Source of the DNA: Parapedobacter flavus
GTDB lineage: Bacteria > Bacteroidota > Bacteroidia > Sphingobacteriales > Sphingobacteriaceae
Direction: 5' to 3'
Length of the DNA stretch: 64,000 bases
Assembly (NCBI RefSeq): GCF_035818675.1
Contig: NZ_JAYKZZ010000001.1
Coordinates: 124,001-188,000, forward strand
The position numbers were made by a program, and so were the translations under genes. Shown here piece after piece: positions 44,014 through 51,581 of the stretch; the stretch's first letter is position 1, and the number at the start of each line of letters is the position of its first letter. The notes below the pieces were generated by a model. The model saw nothing but the letters and a program-made list of their open reading frames with translations, searched no databases and was not told the origin of the DNA.

Positions 44014-45648
44014 ATGTTAAAAGGATTTTTCAATGTTCCCGAACCGGTCAATGAGCCGGTACTGTCGTACGCTGTGGGAAGCAAAGAGCGTAAACTGCTG
44101 CAACAGGCTATCCAAACAGCGCTCGCCCAGGAAGCGGATATCCCCATGTATATTGGCGGTAAGGAGGTGCGTACAGATCGGAAAGTTTCTATCCACCCGC
44201 CCCACCAGCACCAACATACGTTGGGCTATTTTTCCGAAGGCGATAAAACCCACGTGCAGACAGCCATCGATGCGGCACTGGCGGCCAAGGAAGATTGGGA
44301 GAATCTGCCTTGGGAGCAACGGGCAGCCATCTTCCTGAAGGCAGCCGATTTGATCGCCGGACCCTACCGCTATAAGATCAATGCGGCAACGATGCTCGGG
44401 CAGTCAAAAAATGCATTCCAGGCCGAAATCGACTCCGCCTGTGAAATTGTCGACTTCCTGCGCTTCAATGTGCAATACATGAGTGAAATATATAAGCAGC
44501 AGCCGCCGGTTTCGCCAAGGGGATTCTGGAATCGTGTCGAACAGCGTCCACTGGAAGGATTCGTGTTTGCACTCACCCCCTTCAACTTTACCGCGATAGC
44601 GGGTAACCTGCCCACCGCTCCAGCCATGATGGGCAACGTGGTGGTATGGAAACCGGCCAATACGCAGGTGTATTCGGCCAATGTACTTATGGAGGTCTTC
44701 CGCGAGGCGGGTGTACCCGATGGGATCATCAATCTCATCTATGTAGACGGGCCGTCGGCCGGAGAAGTTATTTTCAACCATCCCGACTTTGCGGGGATTC
44801 ACTTTACCGGGTCTACTGGGGTATTCCAGCACATCTGGAAGACCATCGGCGAAAATATCCACCGTTACCGCTCATACCCGCGTATCGTGGGCGAAACGGG
44901 TGGCAAGGATTTCATATTGATACATCCCTCGGCCGACATCAAAGCCTCGGCAACGGCCATTGTGCGGGGTGCGTTTGAGTACCAAGGACAGAAATGTTCG
45001 GCGGCCTCCCGCGTGTATATCCCCGAATCGCTCTGGCCGGAGCTGAAGGAGTTGATCATTTCGGATGTCGAATCATTTAAGATCGGCCCAGTAGATGATT
45101 TCAGCAATTTCATCAATGCGGTTATCGATGAGAAATCTTTCGATAAGCTGGCGAAATACATCGATCAGGCTAAGAACGACAGCGATGCCGAAATCATCGT
45201 TGGTGGCACATACGACAAGAGCGAGGGGTATTACATCCACCCCACGGTGATTAAGGCCAGCCGGCCCGACTACGTAACGATGTGCGAAGAACTGTTCGGT
45301 CCGGTACTGACCGTGTATGTATACGCTGATGATGAATGGGACAAAACATTAAAAGTAATCGACAACACGTCAATCTACGCACTCACCGGCGCTGTAATCG
45401 CACAAGACCGCTATGCCATCAGTCAGGCTACGAACGTACTTCGCCATGCTGCGGGCAACTTCTATATCAACGATAAGTGTACAGGAGCAGTGGTCGGTCA
45501 GCAGCCGTTCGGGGGTGCGAGGGGTTCGGGAACGAACGATAAAGCGGGTTCGATGATCAATCTGCTGCGGTGGGTATCGCCACGTACCATCAAAGAAACA
45601 TTCGATCCGCCAACCGATTACCGGTATCCGTTCTTAGGGGCAGAATAG
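44014..45648 (+). CDS. pruA: L-glutamate gamma-semialdehyde (1-pyrroline-5-carboxylate) dehydrogenase
   Basis: 544 residues, the length of the single-domain P5C dehydrogenases of Bacteroidota. Aldehyde dehydrogenase catalytic residues are present: Glu294 (VGETGGKDF) and Cys328 (GQKCSAASR). The N-terminal MLKGFFNVPEPVNEPVLSYA and the segment YEYQG-like FEYQGQKCSA are typical of PruA. It performs the second step of proline breakdown, oxidising glutamate semialdehyde to glutamate with NAD+. It is monocistronic here, with its own promoter and a strong terminator; no proline dehydrogenase is nearby. Confidence 0.95.
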   Translation: MLKGFFNVPEPVNEPVLSYAVGSKERKLLQQAIQTALAQEADIPMYIGGKEVRTDRKVSIHPPHQHQHTLGYFSEGDKTHVQTAIDAALAAKEDWENLPWEQRAAIFLKAADLIAGPYRYKINAATMLGQSKNAFQAEIDSACEIVDFLRFNVQYMSEIYKQQPPVSPRGFWNRVEQRPLEGFVFALTPFNFTAIAGNLPTAPAMMGNVVVWKPANTQVYSANVLMEVFREAGVPDGIINLIYVDGPSAGEVIFNHPDFAGIHFTGSTGVFQHIWKTIGENIHRYRSYPRIVGETGGKDFILIHPSADIKASATAIVRGAFEYQGQKCSAASRVYIPESLWPELKELIISDVESFKIGPVDDFSNFINAVIDEKSFDKLAKYIDQAKNDSDAEIIVGGTYDKSEGYYIHPTVIKASRPDYVTMCEELFGPVLTVYVYADDEWDKTLKVIDNTSIYALTGAVIAQDRYAISQATNVLRHAAGNFYINDKCTGAVVGQQPFGGARGSGTNDKAGSMINLLRWVSPRTIKETFDPPTDYRYPFLGAE

Positions 45649-45665
45649 GCGGCCGAAAGAATAAA

Positions 45666-45693
45666 AGGGCGTCTACCAATTGGCAGACGCCCT
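45666..45693. terminator. Bidirectional terminator between pruA and carbonic anhydrase
   Basis: AGGGCGTCT (45666-45674) pairs perfectly with AGACGCCCT (45685-45693); the loop itself is the palindrome CCAATTGG. It lies between two convergent genes, 17 nt after the pruA stop and 5 nt after the carbonic anhydrase stop on the other strand. Confidence 0.85.
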
Positions 45694-45698
45694 GCTGT

Positions 45699-46361
45699 CT
45701 ATTTATAGGCAAACACCCTGCCCAATCCTAAACTATCTGTAAAAGTAATATCCAGGTCGATCAACTTGCCGGTGGCGATATCGATGACCATGCCATGTAC
45801 GGCCAGGTCATTGCGCTCTTTCCACGCATTTTGCACGATGGAGGTGGTGCACAGGTTGAAAACCTGCTCGGCCACATTGAGCTCGACCAGCCGGTTTACC
45901 TTTTGCTTCTCATCCGCTATGGCATCGATCTCGTCGCTGTGGAAACGGTACACATCCTTGATGTGGCAAAGCCAGTTATCGATAATGCCGAATTGCTGGC
46001 GGCTCAATGCCGCCCCCACGCCACCACAACCATAGTGCCCGGCTACAACGATGTGCTTCACCTTCAGTACGTTTACCGCATAGTCAAGCACGCTGAGCAT
46101 GTTCATGTCCGAATGGACACACATATTGGCAATGTTGCGGTGTACGAAAACCTCGCCGGGCTGGGTGTTTGTAATTTGGTTGGCCGGTACGCGGCTGTCG
46201 GCGCAACCGATCCATAGCAATTCGGGGTGCTGGCCTTCTGCCAATTGCTTCAGCTTCCCGGTGGTATCTTCTTCCACCTGTTTAATCCAGTCGGCATTGC
46301 CGGCAAGGATTTTTTCGAAGCTTTGTTTTAGTTCGGGGTTATTTAATTGTTTTTTGAACAT
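45699..46361 (-). CDS. can: Beta-class carbonic anhydrase
   Basis: 220 residues, typical of the beta class. Zinc ligands are Cys53, His109 and Cys112 (GCADSRVPANQ and AGHYGCGGV), with the Asp55-Arg57 dyad of the active site. It interconverts CO2 and bicarbonate in the cytoplasm. It lies 17 nt after the SulP transporter gene on the same strand. This pairing is recurrent in bacteria and suggests that the transporter carries bicarbonate or works together with the anhydrase in supplying it. Confidence 0.95.
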   Translation of the reverse strand: MFKKQLNNPELKQSFEKILAGNADWIKQVEEDTTGKLKQLAEGQHPELLWIGCADSRVPANQITNTQPGEVFVHRNIANMCVHSDMNMLSVLDYAVNVLKVKHIVVAGHYGCGGVGAALSRQQFGIIDNWLCHIKDVYRFHSDEIDAIADEKQKVNRLVELNVAEQVFNLCTTSIVQNAWKERNDLAVHGMVIDIATGKLIDLDITFTDSLGLGRVFAYK

Positions 46362-46378
46362 AGTTGTATAGTGATTTA

Positions 46379-48016
46379 TTAGATTGTCTTTGAGACTCTT
46401 TTTGCCGATTTGCGTTTTAATGCGTCGTTTTGTAGGATGCTTTGTGTAAAGCGCCTGATGTTGGGGACATTTTTCCTGTTTACAATGCCCACCAGCTCGA
46501 TGGAATTCCCTTTACTCACCGCGTGCTGTTCGAAATCCCTCAGGACTTCAATCACGTCTTTATCGATAAAGCGGCTCTGCGACCCGTCAATGATGATTTC
46601 GTTTATACGGCGTGGGAGACCGTATAGCGCTTTTTGTATGGCCGCCTTGTTGAGGAATGTCACTTCTTCGGCTAAGGTAAAGGTTATTTTGGCTCCTTCC
46701 TCATTTTCTTCCACAAGAAATTCAAATGTGTTGGAAAGATTGTTCCTAAGGATATAAAACATGGCCACTAACAGGCCGATGCCTACACCGGTGAGGAGAT
46801 CGGTGAACACCACCGCGATGATGGTTACCATAAACGGGATAAACTGGTCCATGCCTTTATGCCACATGCGCCGAAAGGTCGATGCCTTGGCCAATTTGTA
46901 GCCGGTGTGGAGCAGGATGGCGGCCAAACAGGCGAGTGGAATAAGGTTGATGATGGTCGGAACCAGCAGCACCGCCAATATGAGCCAAATTCCATGCATA
47001 ATCGCACTTTGTCTCGTTCGGGCACCCGCATTTACGTTGGCCGAGGACCGCACAATCACCGCAGTCAAGGGCAGGCCGCCCACTAAGCCGGAAGTCATGT
47101 TGCCAATGCCTTGCGCCATGAGTTCCCGGTTGGTTGGAGAAACCCGCTTGAATGGGTCGATCTTATCCACGGCCTCCAAGCTGAGTAAGGTTTCCAGACT
47201 CGCAATGATAGCAATGGTAAATGCCGCTATCCATACGTCCTGGTTGGTAATCTGCGTAAAATCGGGATGGGTAAACAACCCCATAAATTCATTGAACGAA
47301 TGGACTACGGGGATGCCTACCAGGTGGTTTTGGGCCAGCTCAAAGTCACTGCCAACGAAAAGTAAGCCCAACACCACACCAGCGATCACCACAACCAGCG
47401 GTGCGGGCACGATGCTCAATTTTTTGAATCTCGGCCAAAAAATCAAAATGGCCAATGAAATCGTGCAAATAATAAATGCCCCGTAATTAATGGCGCCGAA
47501 GGCTTTTTGCAGTGCGGAAAACGTATTCTCATTATTCAGTTGAATAAAACTTTCTTCGCCGAAGAAGCTCGAATCGTACCCTACCGCATGGGGCAGTTGT
47601 TTGAGTATGATGATAATGCCGATGGCTGCCAACATGCCGATGATGACCGCCGAGGGGAAATAGTTGCCGATCATCCCCGCTTTAATGATGCCCAAGGCAA
47701 ACTGGATCATTCCGGCCAGCAATACGGCCAACAAGAAGGTTTCGAAGGCTCCTAATTGTTGAATGGCGCCGAGAACAATGACGGTTAGACCGGCAGCCGG
47801 GCCACTCACGCTAAGCTGGGAGCCACTGAAGGAGGCGATGACAATGCCGCCGATGATTCCGGATAATATCCCCGAGAATAGTGGCGCGCCAGAGGCCAAG
47901 GCTATCCCCAGACATAAGGGCAAGGCGACGAGGAAGACCACAACGCTTGCCGGTAAGTCGTATTTTAAGTCGCGTTTTGATAATTTTAAAAACGCAGACG
48001 TACGTGTACCAAACAT
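46379..48016 (-). CDS. SulP-family inorganic anion transporter (possible bicarbonate carrier)
   Basis: 545 residues with the SulP arrangement: short cytoplasmic N-terminus (KRDLKYDLPASVVVFLVALP), about 12-14 membrane segments with the signature GMLAAIGIIIILKQLPHAVG, and a C-terminal STAS domain (about 430-540, EIIIDGSQSRFIDKDVIEVL). The family moves sulfate, bicarbonate or other anions. The adjacent carbonic anhydrase supports bicarbonate; direct sequence proof is lacking. It begins 70 nt after a small secreted-protein gene on the same strand, with a hairpin in between. Confidence 0.93.
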   Translation of the reverse strand: MFGTRTSAFLKLSKRDLKYDLPASVVVFLVALPLCLGIALASGAPLFSGILSGIIGGIVIASFSGSQLSVSGPAAGLTVIVLGAIQQLGAFETFLLAVLLAGMIQFALGIIKAGMIGNYFPSAVIIGMLAAIGIIIILKQLPHAVGYDSSFFGEESFIQLNNENTFSALQKAFGAINYGAFIICTISLAILIFWPRFKKLSIVPAPLVVVIAGVVLGLLFVGSDFELAQNHLVGIPVVHSFNEFMGLFTHPDFTQITNQDVWIAAFTIAIIASLETLLSLEAVDKIDPFKRVSPTNRELMAQGIGNMTSGLVGGLPLTAVIVRSSANVNAGARTRQSAIMHGIWLILAVLLVPTIINLIPLACLAAILLHTGYKLAKASTFRRMWHKGMDQFIPFMVTIIAVVFTDLLTGVGIGLLVAMFYILRNNLSNTFEFLVEENEEGAKITFTLAEEVTFLNKAAIQKALYGLPRRINEIIIDGSQSRFIDKDVIEVLRDFEQHAVSKGNSIELVGIVNRKNVPNIRRFTQSILQNDALKRKSAKRVSKTI

Positions 48017-48061
48017 AATGATATAAAATAAGTGTAAAACGTAAGTTTAATTACAAGAAAT

Positions 48062-48079
48062 TCCCATCGATGGATGGGA
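48062..48079 (-). terminator. Hairpin between small secreted protein and sulP
   Basis: TCCCATC (48062-48068) and GATGGGA (48073-48079) pair around a 4-nt loop, 7 nt past the stop of the upstream gene on the minus strand. The following bases are only modestly U-rich, so partial termination or attenuation ahead of sulP is more likely than a full stop. Confidence 0.45.
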
Positions 48080-48086
48080 GTCAGAT

Positions 48087-48431
48087 TTACACCAGGCAGT
48101 TTGGGGGCGGGGTGGGTACGGTTGGATAAAAGGCACGGATATGCCGGGCATCATCCGCGATGAAATTCGCTTCGATGGTGTAATCAGCAGGGGGTTGAAG
48201 ACTAAATATCGTTGCCAGTTTGAAATAGCCTTTGGCAAAAACATCCTTCACTTGGTCGCCTAATCCGGACTTACCGTTGTTATTTTCAATTTCGAGTTGT
48301 AAAACAACCTGCAATAATGCCTCTTTGTCAAAATCGTGAACAAAAATAGGGGCAGTAGAGATAACCATCTTTGCAAAAAAGATAGCAAAGAATAGTTTTG
48401 AGTATATTTCTCTTGTTATTGCGGTCGACAT
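48087..48431 (-). CDS. Small secreted hypothetical protein upstream of sulP
   Basis: 114 residues from ATG 48431 (MSTAITREIYSKLFFAIFFA). The hydrophobic stretch at 11-30 could be a signal peptide or anchor. The body has an acidic and Asn-rich part (ALLQVVLQLEIENNNGKSGL) and ends with a Pro-rich tail (FYPTVPTPPPNCLV). The frame stays open further upstream, but no better start is seen. I recall similar short proteins with Pro-rich ends in this phylum but cannot assign a function. Its position ahead of sulP and can on the same strand suggests an operon. Confidence 0.6.
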   Translation of the reverse strand: MSTAITREIYSKLFFAIFFAKMVISTAPIFVHDFDKEALLQVVLQLEIENNNGKSGLGDQVKDVFAKGYFKLATIFSLQPPADYTIEANFIADDARHIRAFYPTVPTPPPNCLV

Positions 48432-48703
48432 CTGACTATCATATACCGTTTCGGTTGCAAAAAAAGGAAAAATCTGAGGCTTTTCGTGTACGGCAACTAA
48501 AAAAGTTACAAAAAAATAACACAAAGAAGGCTTCTCACAAGGCCTCTGTGTAGACTTGGAAAGCGGGGGTGTGGCGGTAAGACAAGATGTTGAAATAATG
48601 AGACGAAAAAACGGAACGAAAAGTACACGATTATCCGTTGTTTTGCGTAGCATTGTCCATATCTTAGCTGACTTAAATACGAATGATAGATACAAATACA
48701 AAG

Positions 48704-50557
48704 ATGAAGACCATTTATTCCACCTTTTTCTTCTTATCCTGCTTCCTGTTAGGACAACTGAATGCGCAGGAATCAAGCGCTTGGCAACCTGCCGGTGACA
48801 AAATTAAATCGGCTTGGGTACAAGATATCGATGTGTCCAGCCTGCTGCCCGAATACCCCAGGCCACAGTTGGTTCGCGAACAGTGGCAAAACCTCAATGG
48901 CCTTTGGGACTATGCTATCGTACCGGGTAAGCTGGGGTCCGCCCCCGGCAATTTCGACGGCCAAATCCTGGTGCCCTTTGCCGTGGAGTCGGCGCTTTCG
49001 GGCGTTGGAAAGACGGTGGGTAAGGACAGCTCCCTGTGGTACCGGCGAACAGTAACGCTGGATAAGAAAATCCGTAAGCAACAGGTGCTTTTGCATTTCG
49101 GTGCTGTCGATTGGAAATGCGACGTATATGTGAATGGCCAGAAGGCCGGCACGCACGAAGGTGGCTACGATCCGTTTTCCATCGATATTACCCCCTATTT
49201 GGCTAAAGGCGCCAAGCAGGAAATCGTTGTGGGCGTATGGGACCCCACCGATGAAGGTCCACAGCCCAACGGTAAGCAGGTTGTCCGCCCGCACGGCATT
49301 TGGTATACACCGGTGACCGGCATCTGGCAAACCGTATGGATTGAAGGGGTGCCCGAAACCCACATTGCTGCGACCAAACAAACACCCGATATCGACCGGG
49401 GTACCCTGTCGGTACACACCACCGTAGCGGGTGCGCGGCAAGGCGACCAGGTACGGGTCTCCGCATGGAAAGACGGCGCGAAGGTAACCGAAGAAACCGT
49501 GTCGGCCGGGGCCGAAGCCAGTTTAACAATCGAGAATGCCCAATTGTGGTCGCCCACGTCCCCAACATTATACGACCTCAAGGTAGCAGTGTTGCGCAAA
49601 GGCAAGGTGGTCGACGAAGTTACCTCCTATTTTGCGATGCGCAAGATATCGATGGCTAAAGACGCAAACGGCATCCAGCGGATGCTGCTTAATAATGAAT
49701 TTGTATTCCAATATGGGCCGCTCGACCAGGGTTGGTGGCCGGATGGCCTCTATACCGCGCCTACGGATGAGGCCCTGCGCTTCGACGTGGAGAAGACCAA
49801 GGAGATGGGCTTCAACATGATCCGCAAGCACATCAAAGTGGAGCCGGCACGCTGGTATTACCACTGCGATCAATTGGGGCTGCTGGTATGGCAAGATATG
49901 CCGAGCGGCGACCTCGGTGGCAACAAATGGGATATGCGGCCCGGCATCACATCGGGGCTCCAGCACGACAAGGACCGTAGCGCCGAGTCGGAAGCGATAT
50001 ACCGGAAGGAATGGAAATCCATCATGGATGCATTGCACAATTTCCCCAGTATCGTGGTATGGGTACCGTTCAACGAAGCATGGGGGCAGTTTAAAACCGA
50101 AGAGATCACCGAATGGACCGTAACATATGACCCCTCGCGCTTGGTGAATAGTGCAAGCGGTGGTAATTTTTACGAAACGGGCCATATCATGGACATCCAC
50201 AATTACCCGGATGCCGTAATGCCACGCCCCGAGATATACGGCGATACACGGATCTTGGTACTTGGGGAATTCGGTGGCTTGGGGCTACCCGTAGAGGGGC
50301 ATACCTGGCAGAACAAGGATAATTGGGGTTATCAAAGCTTTAAGAACGTAGATGAGCTGAAGAGACGATACAGCGGATTGGTTAAAGACCTGGCGCGGTT
50401 GATACCCTTGGGCCTTTCTGCTGCCGTATACACACAGACCACCGACGTGGAGATAGAAACCAACGGATTGATGACGTACGACCGTGCCGTGGTGAAAATG
50501 CCCGCAGCGGAGCTGCATCAATGGCATCAGCAATTGTATAAGATAAAAGTGGATTGA
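48704..50557 (+). CDS. Glycoside hydrolase family 2 enzyme
   Basis: 617 residues from ATG 48704, which starts a Sec signal peptide (cleavage after LNAQ, about 22). GH2 layout: sugar-binding jelly roll (about 55-215), immunoglobulin-like domain (about 218-315), TIM barrel (about 320-617). The acid/base is Glu458 (VPFNEAW) and the nucleophile Glu522 (LGEFGG). GH2 members are beta-galactosidases, beta-mannosidases or beta-glucuronidases; the exact activity is not decided by what I can see. It ends convergent with the GntR regulator of the mannan-type locus, so it probably belongs to it. The 272-nt gap upstream (48432-48703) has no clear promoter or RNA. Confidence 0.92.
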   Translation: MKTIYSTFFFLSCFLLGQLNAQESSAWQPAGDKIKSAWVQDIDVSSLLPEYPRPQLVREQWQNLNGLWDYAIVPGKLGSAPGNFDGQILVPFAVESALSGVGKTVGKDSSLWYRRTVTLDKKIRKQQVLLHFGAVDWKCDVYVNGQKAGTHEGGYDPFSIDITPYLAKGAKQEIVVGVWDPTDEGPQPNGKQVVRPHGIWYTPVTGIWQTVWIEGVPETHIAATKQTPDIDRGTLSVHTTVAGARQGDQVRVSAWKDGAKVTEETVSAGAEASLTIENAQLWSPTSPTLYDLKVAVLRKGKVVDEVTSYFAMRKISMAKDANGIQRMLLNNEFVFQYGPLDQGWWPDGLYTAPTDEALRFDVEKTKEMGFNMIRKHIKVEPARWYYHCDQLGLLVWQDMPSGDLGGNKWDMRPGITSGLQHDKDRSAESEAIYRKEWKSIMDALHNFPSIVVWVPFNEAWGQFKTEEITEWTVTYDPSRLVNSASGGNFYETGHIMDIHNYPDAVMPRPEIYGDTRILVLGEFGGLGLPVEGHTWQNKDNWGYQSFKNVDELKRRYSGLVKDLARLIPLGLSAAVYTQTTDVEIETNGLMTYDRAVVKMPAAELHQWHQQLYKIKVD

Positions 50558-50562
50558 TATCC

Positions 50563-50619
50563 AAAGCAGTCATGCGGCAGCAGGGGCGCGAGGTCAGCGT
50601 GCGCCCTGCCGCCTGCTTT
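50563..50619. terminator. Long stem between convergent GH2 and gntR genes
   Basis: Three stacked stems share one unbroken 3' arm: AAAGCAG (50563-50569) with CTGCTTT (50613-50619), GCGGCA (50574-50579) with TGCCGC (50607-50612), GGGCGC (50584-50589) with GCGCCC (50601-50606). Two 4-nt bulges sit on the 5' side. The stem overlaps the last codons of gntR. There is no T-tract, but placement between convergent genes fits a bidirectional terminator. Confidence 0.5.
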
Positions 50620-51343
50620 CCAGGGTGTATATAAAGCTGTCTGCTTTGTAATACCCTAAATTGAATTCCAACGGACGATCGGCTTGGTCAAAAACTTGCC
50701 GCTTTCGGAAGAGTATGGCCGCACCCACTTGGGTGTCCAATTTGCCCGCAAGGAATTTATCCGCCACCATCGCGCTGATCTCTTCCTTTGATAAATCCGC
50801 CACCGTATGGTGGTCGTTTTCCAGGATGTCATACAGCGGGCGCTTGAAATCCTCGTCGCCGGTAAGGCCGATGCGGGGGTGGAAATACGAGATAAAGTAA
50901 ACGAATGGACCCTCCATTCCGCCCCGCACGCGCTCCAGCTTCAGGATTTTCTGATCCGTACCAATACCGAAGAAATCCATTAATCCTTCATTGGGGATCT
51001 CCCAAGAGATGTGGAGCTCGAAATTCTTGACCGGAATGCCGCGGGCGGCCATCTCTTGTGAGAAACTGAGCCAGTTGTTGGAGCGCGAGCTGAAGCGCTT
51101 CTTAACGACTTTCGTGCCAACTCCCTTCTTCCGTTCCAATAGCTCCTCAAACACCAGCTTATTGATGGCTTGCCGTAACGTGGCCCGCGAAATGGCTAGC
51201 CGCTTGGCAAGATCAACTTCATTGGGTAGCAGTTTGCCCTCTTGGTATTCCGGGGTCTCGATCAGTCTGCGTAGTAGATTCTCCGCTTGCACGTGTAAGG
51301 GGATCGGACTTTTATGGTCGATCTTGAAATTCAGTTTTGTCAT
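50594..51343 (-). CDS. GntR-family regulator (HutC/UTRA type)
   Basis: 249 residues. Winged helix-turn-helix at about 10-80 (PIPLHVQAENLLRRLI, LAKRLAISRATLRQAINKLV), then a UTRA effector domain (about 95-245, KILKLERVRGGMEGPFVYFI, LEFNLGYYKADSFIY). UTRA regulators commonly sense sugars or sugar phosphates. It is divergent from the susC operon across a 238-nt gap holding two matching palindromes, one on a consensus promoter, so it most likely represses that operon and may also control the GH2 gene. The inducer is probably a mannose-related sugar (inference). Confidence 0.93.
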   Translation of the reverse strand: MTKLNFKIDHKSPIPLHVQAENLLRRLIETPEYQEGKLLPNEVDLAKRLAISRATLRQAINKLVFEELLERKKGVGTKVVKKRFSSRSNNWLSFSQEMAARGIPVKNFELHISWEIPNEGLMDFFGIGTDQKILKLERVRGGMEGPFVYFISYFHPRIGLTGDEDFKRPLYDILENDHHTVADLSKEEISAMVADKFLAGKLDTQVGAAILFRKRQVFDQADRPLEFNLGYYKADSFIYTLESRRQGAR

Positions 51344-51377
51344 AAAGGTGAAAACATAAGCTAATTTAAAAAAAGGA

Positions 51378-51412
51378 TTTGGATTTAAGAAATGTGTTTG
51401 TACATTTGTACA
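51378..51412 (+). promoter_or_regulatory. susC operon promoter with GntR-type operator
   Basis: TTTG (51378-51381), 19-nt spacer and TACATTTG (51401-51408) match the Bacteroidota promoter consensus very well. A 14-bp palindrome TGTACATTTGTACA (51399-51412) covers the -7 element, so a bound repressor would block RNA polymerase. Confidence 0.7.
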
Positions 51413-51496
51413 GACATACTAACATATAAAACTGATTATTGTCTTGATTTGTCGGCATTTAAATAGGTGTTTTGATTTTTTGGGTCGGTGAATATT

Positions 51497-51510
51497 TGTA
51501 TGTATATACA
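51497..51510 (+). promoter_or_regulatory. Second GntR-type operator
   Basis: TGTATGTATATACA has the form TGTAY-N4-RTACA shared with the site at 51399-51412. It lies 98 bp downstream of that site, within the susC leader, and overlaps a weaker promoter-like AATATTTG (51491-51498). Confidence 0.55.
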
Positions 51511-51581
51511 TTGTTTGTCGATTTACCTGATAAGATGCCGAGGGTCAGTGACCATTTATTGACGCTTAAAAAAATAACGGA

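Noticed and set aside
48432..48776. Longer version of the small secreted protein gene
   Set aside because: The extended frame overlaps the GH2 start region and encodes no plausible export signal; ATG 48431 gives a sensible protein.
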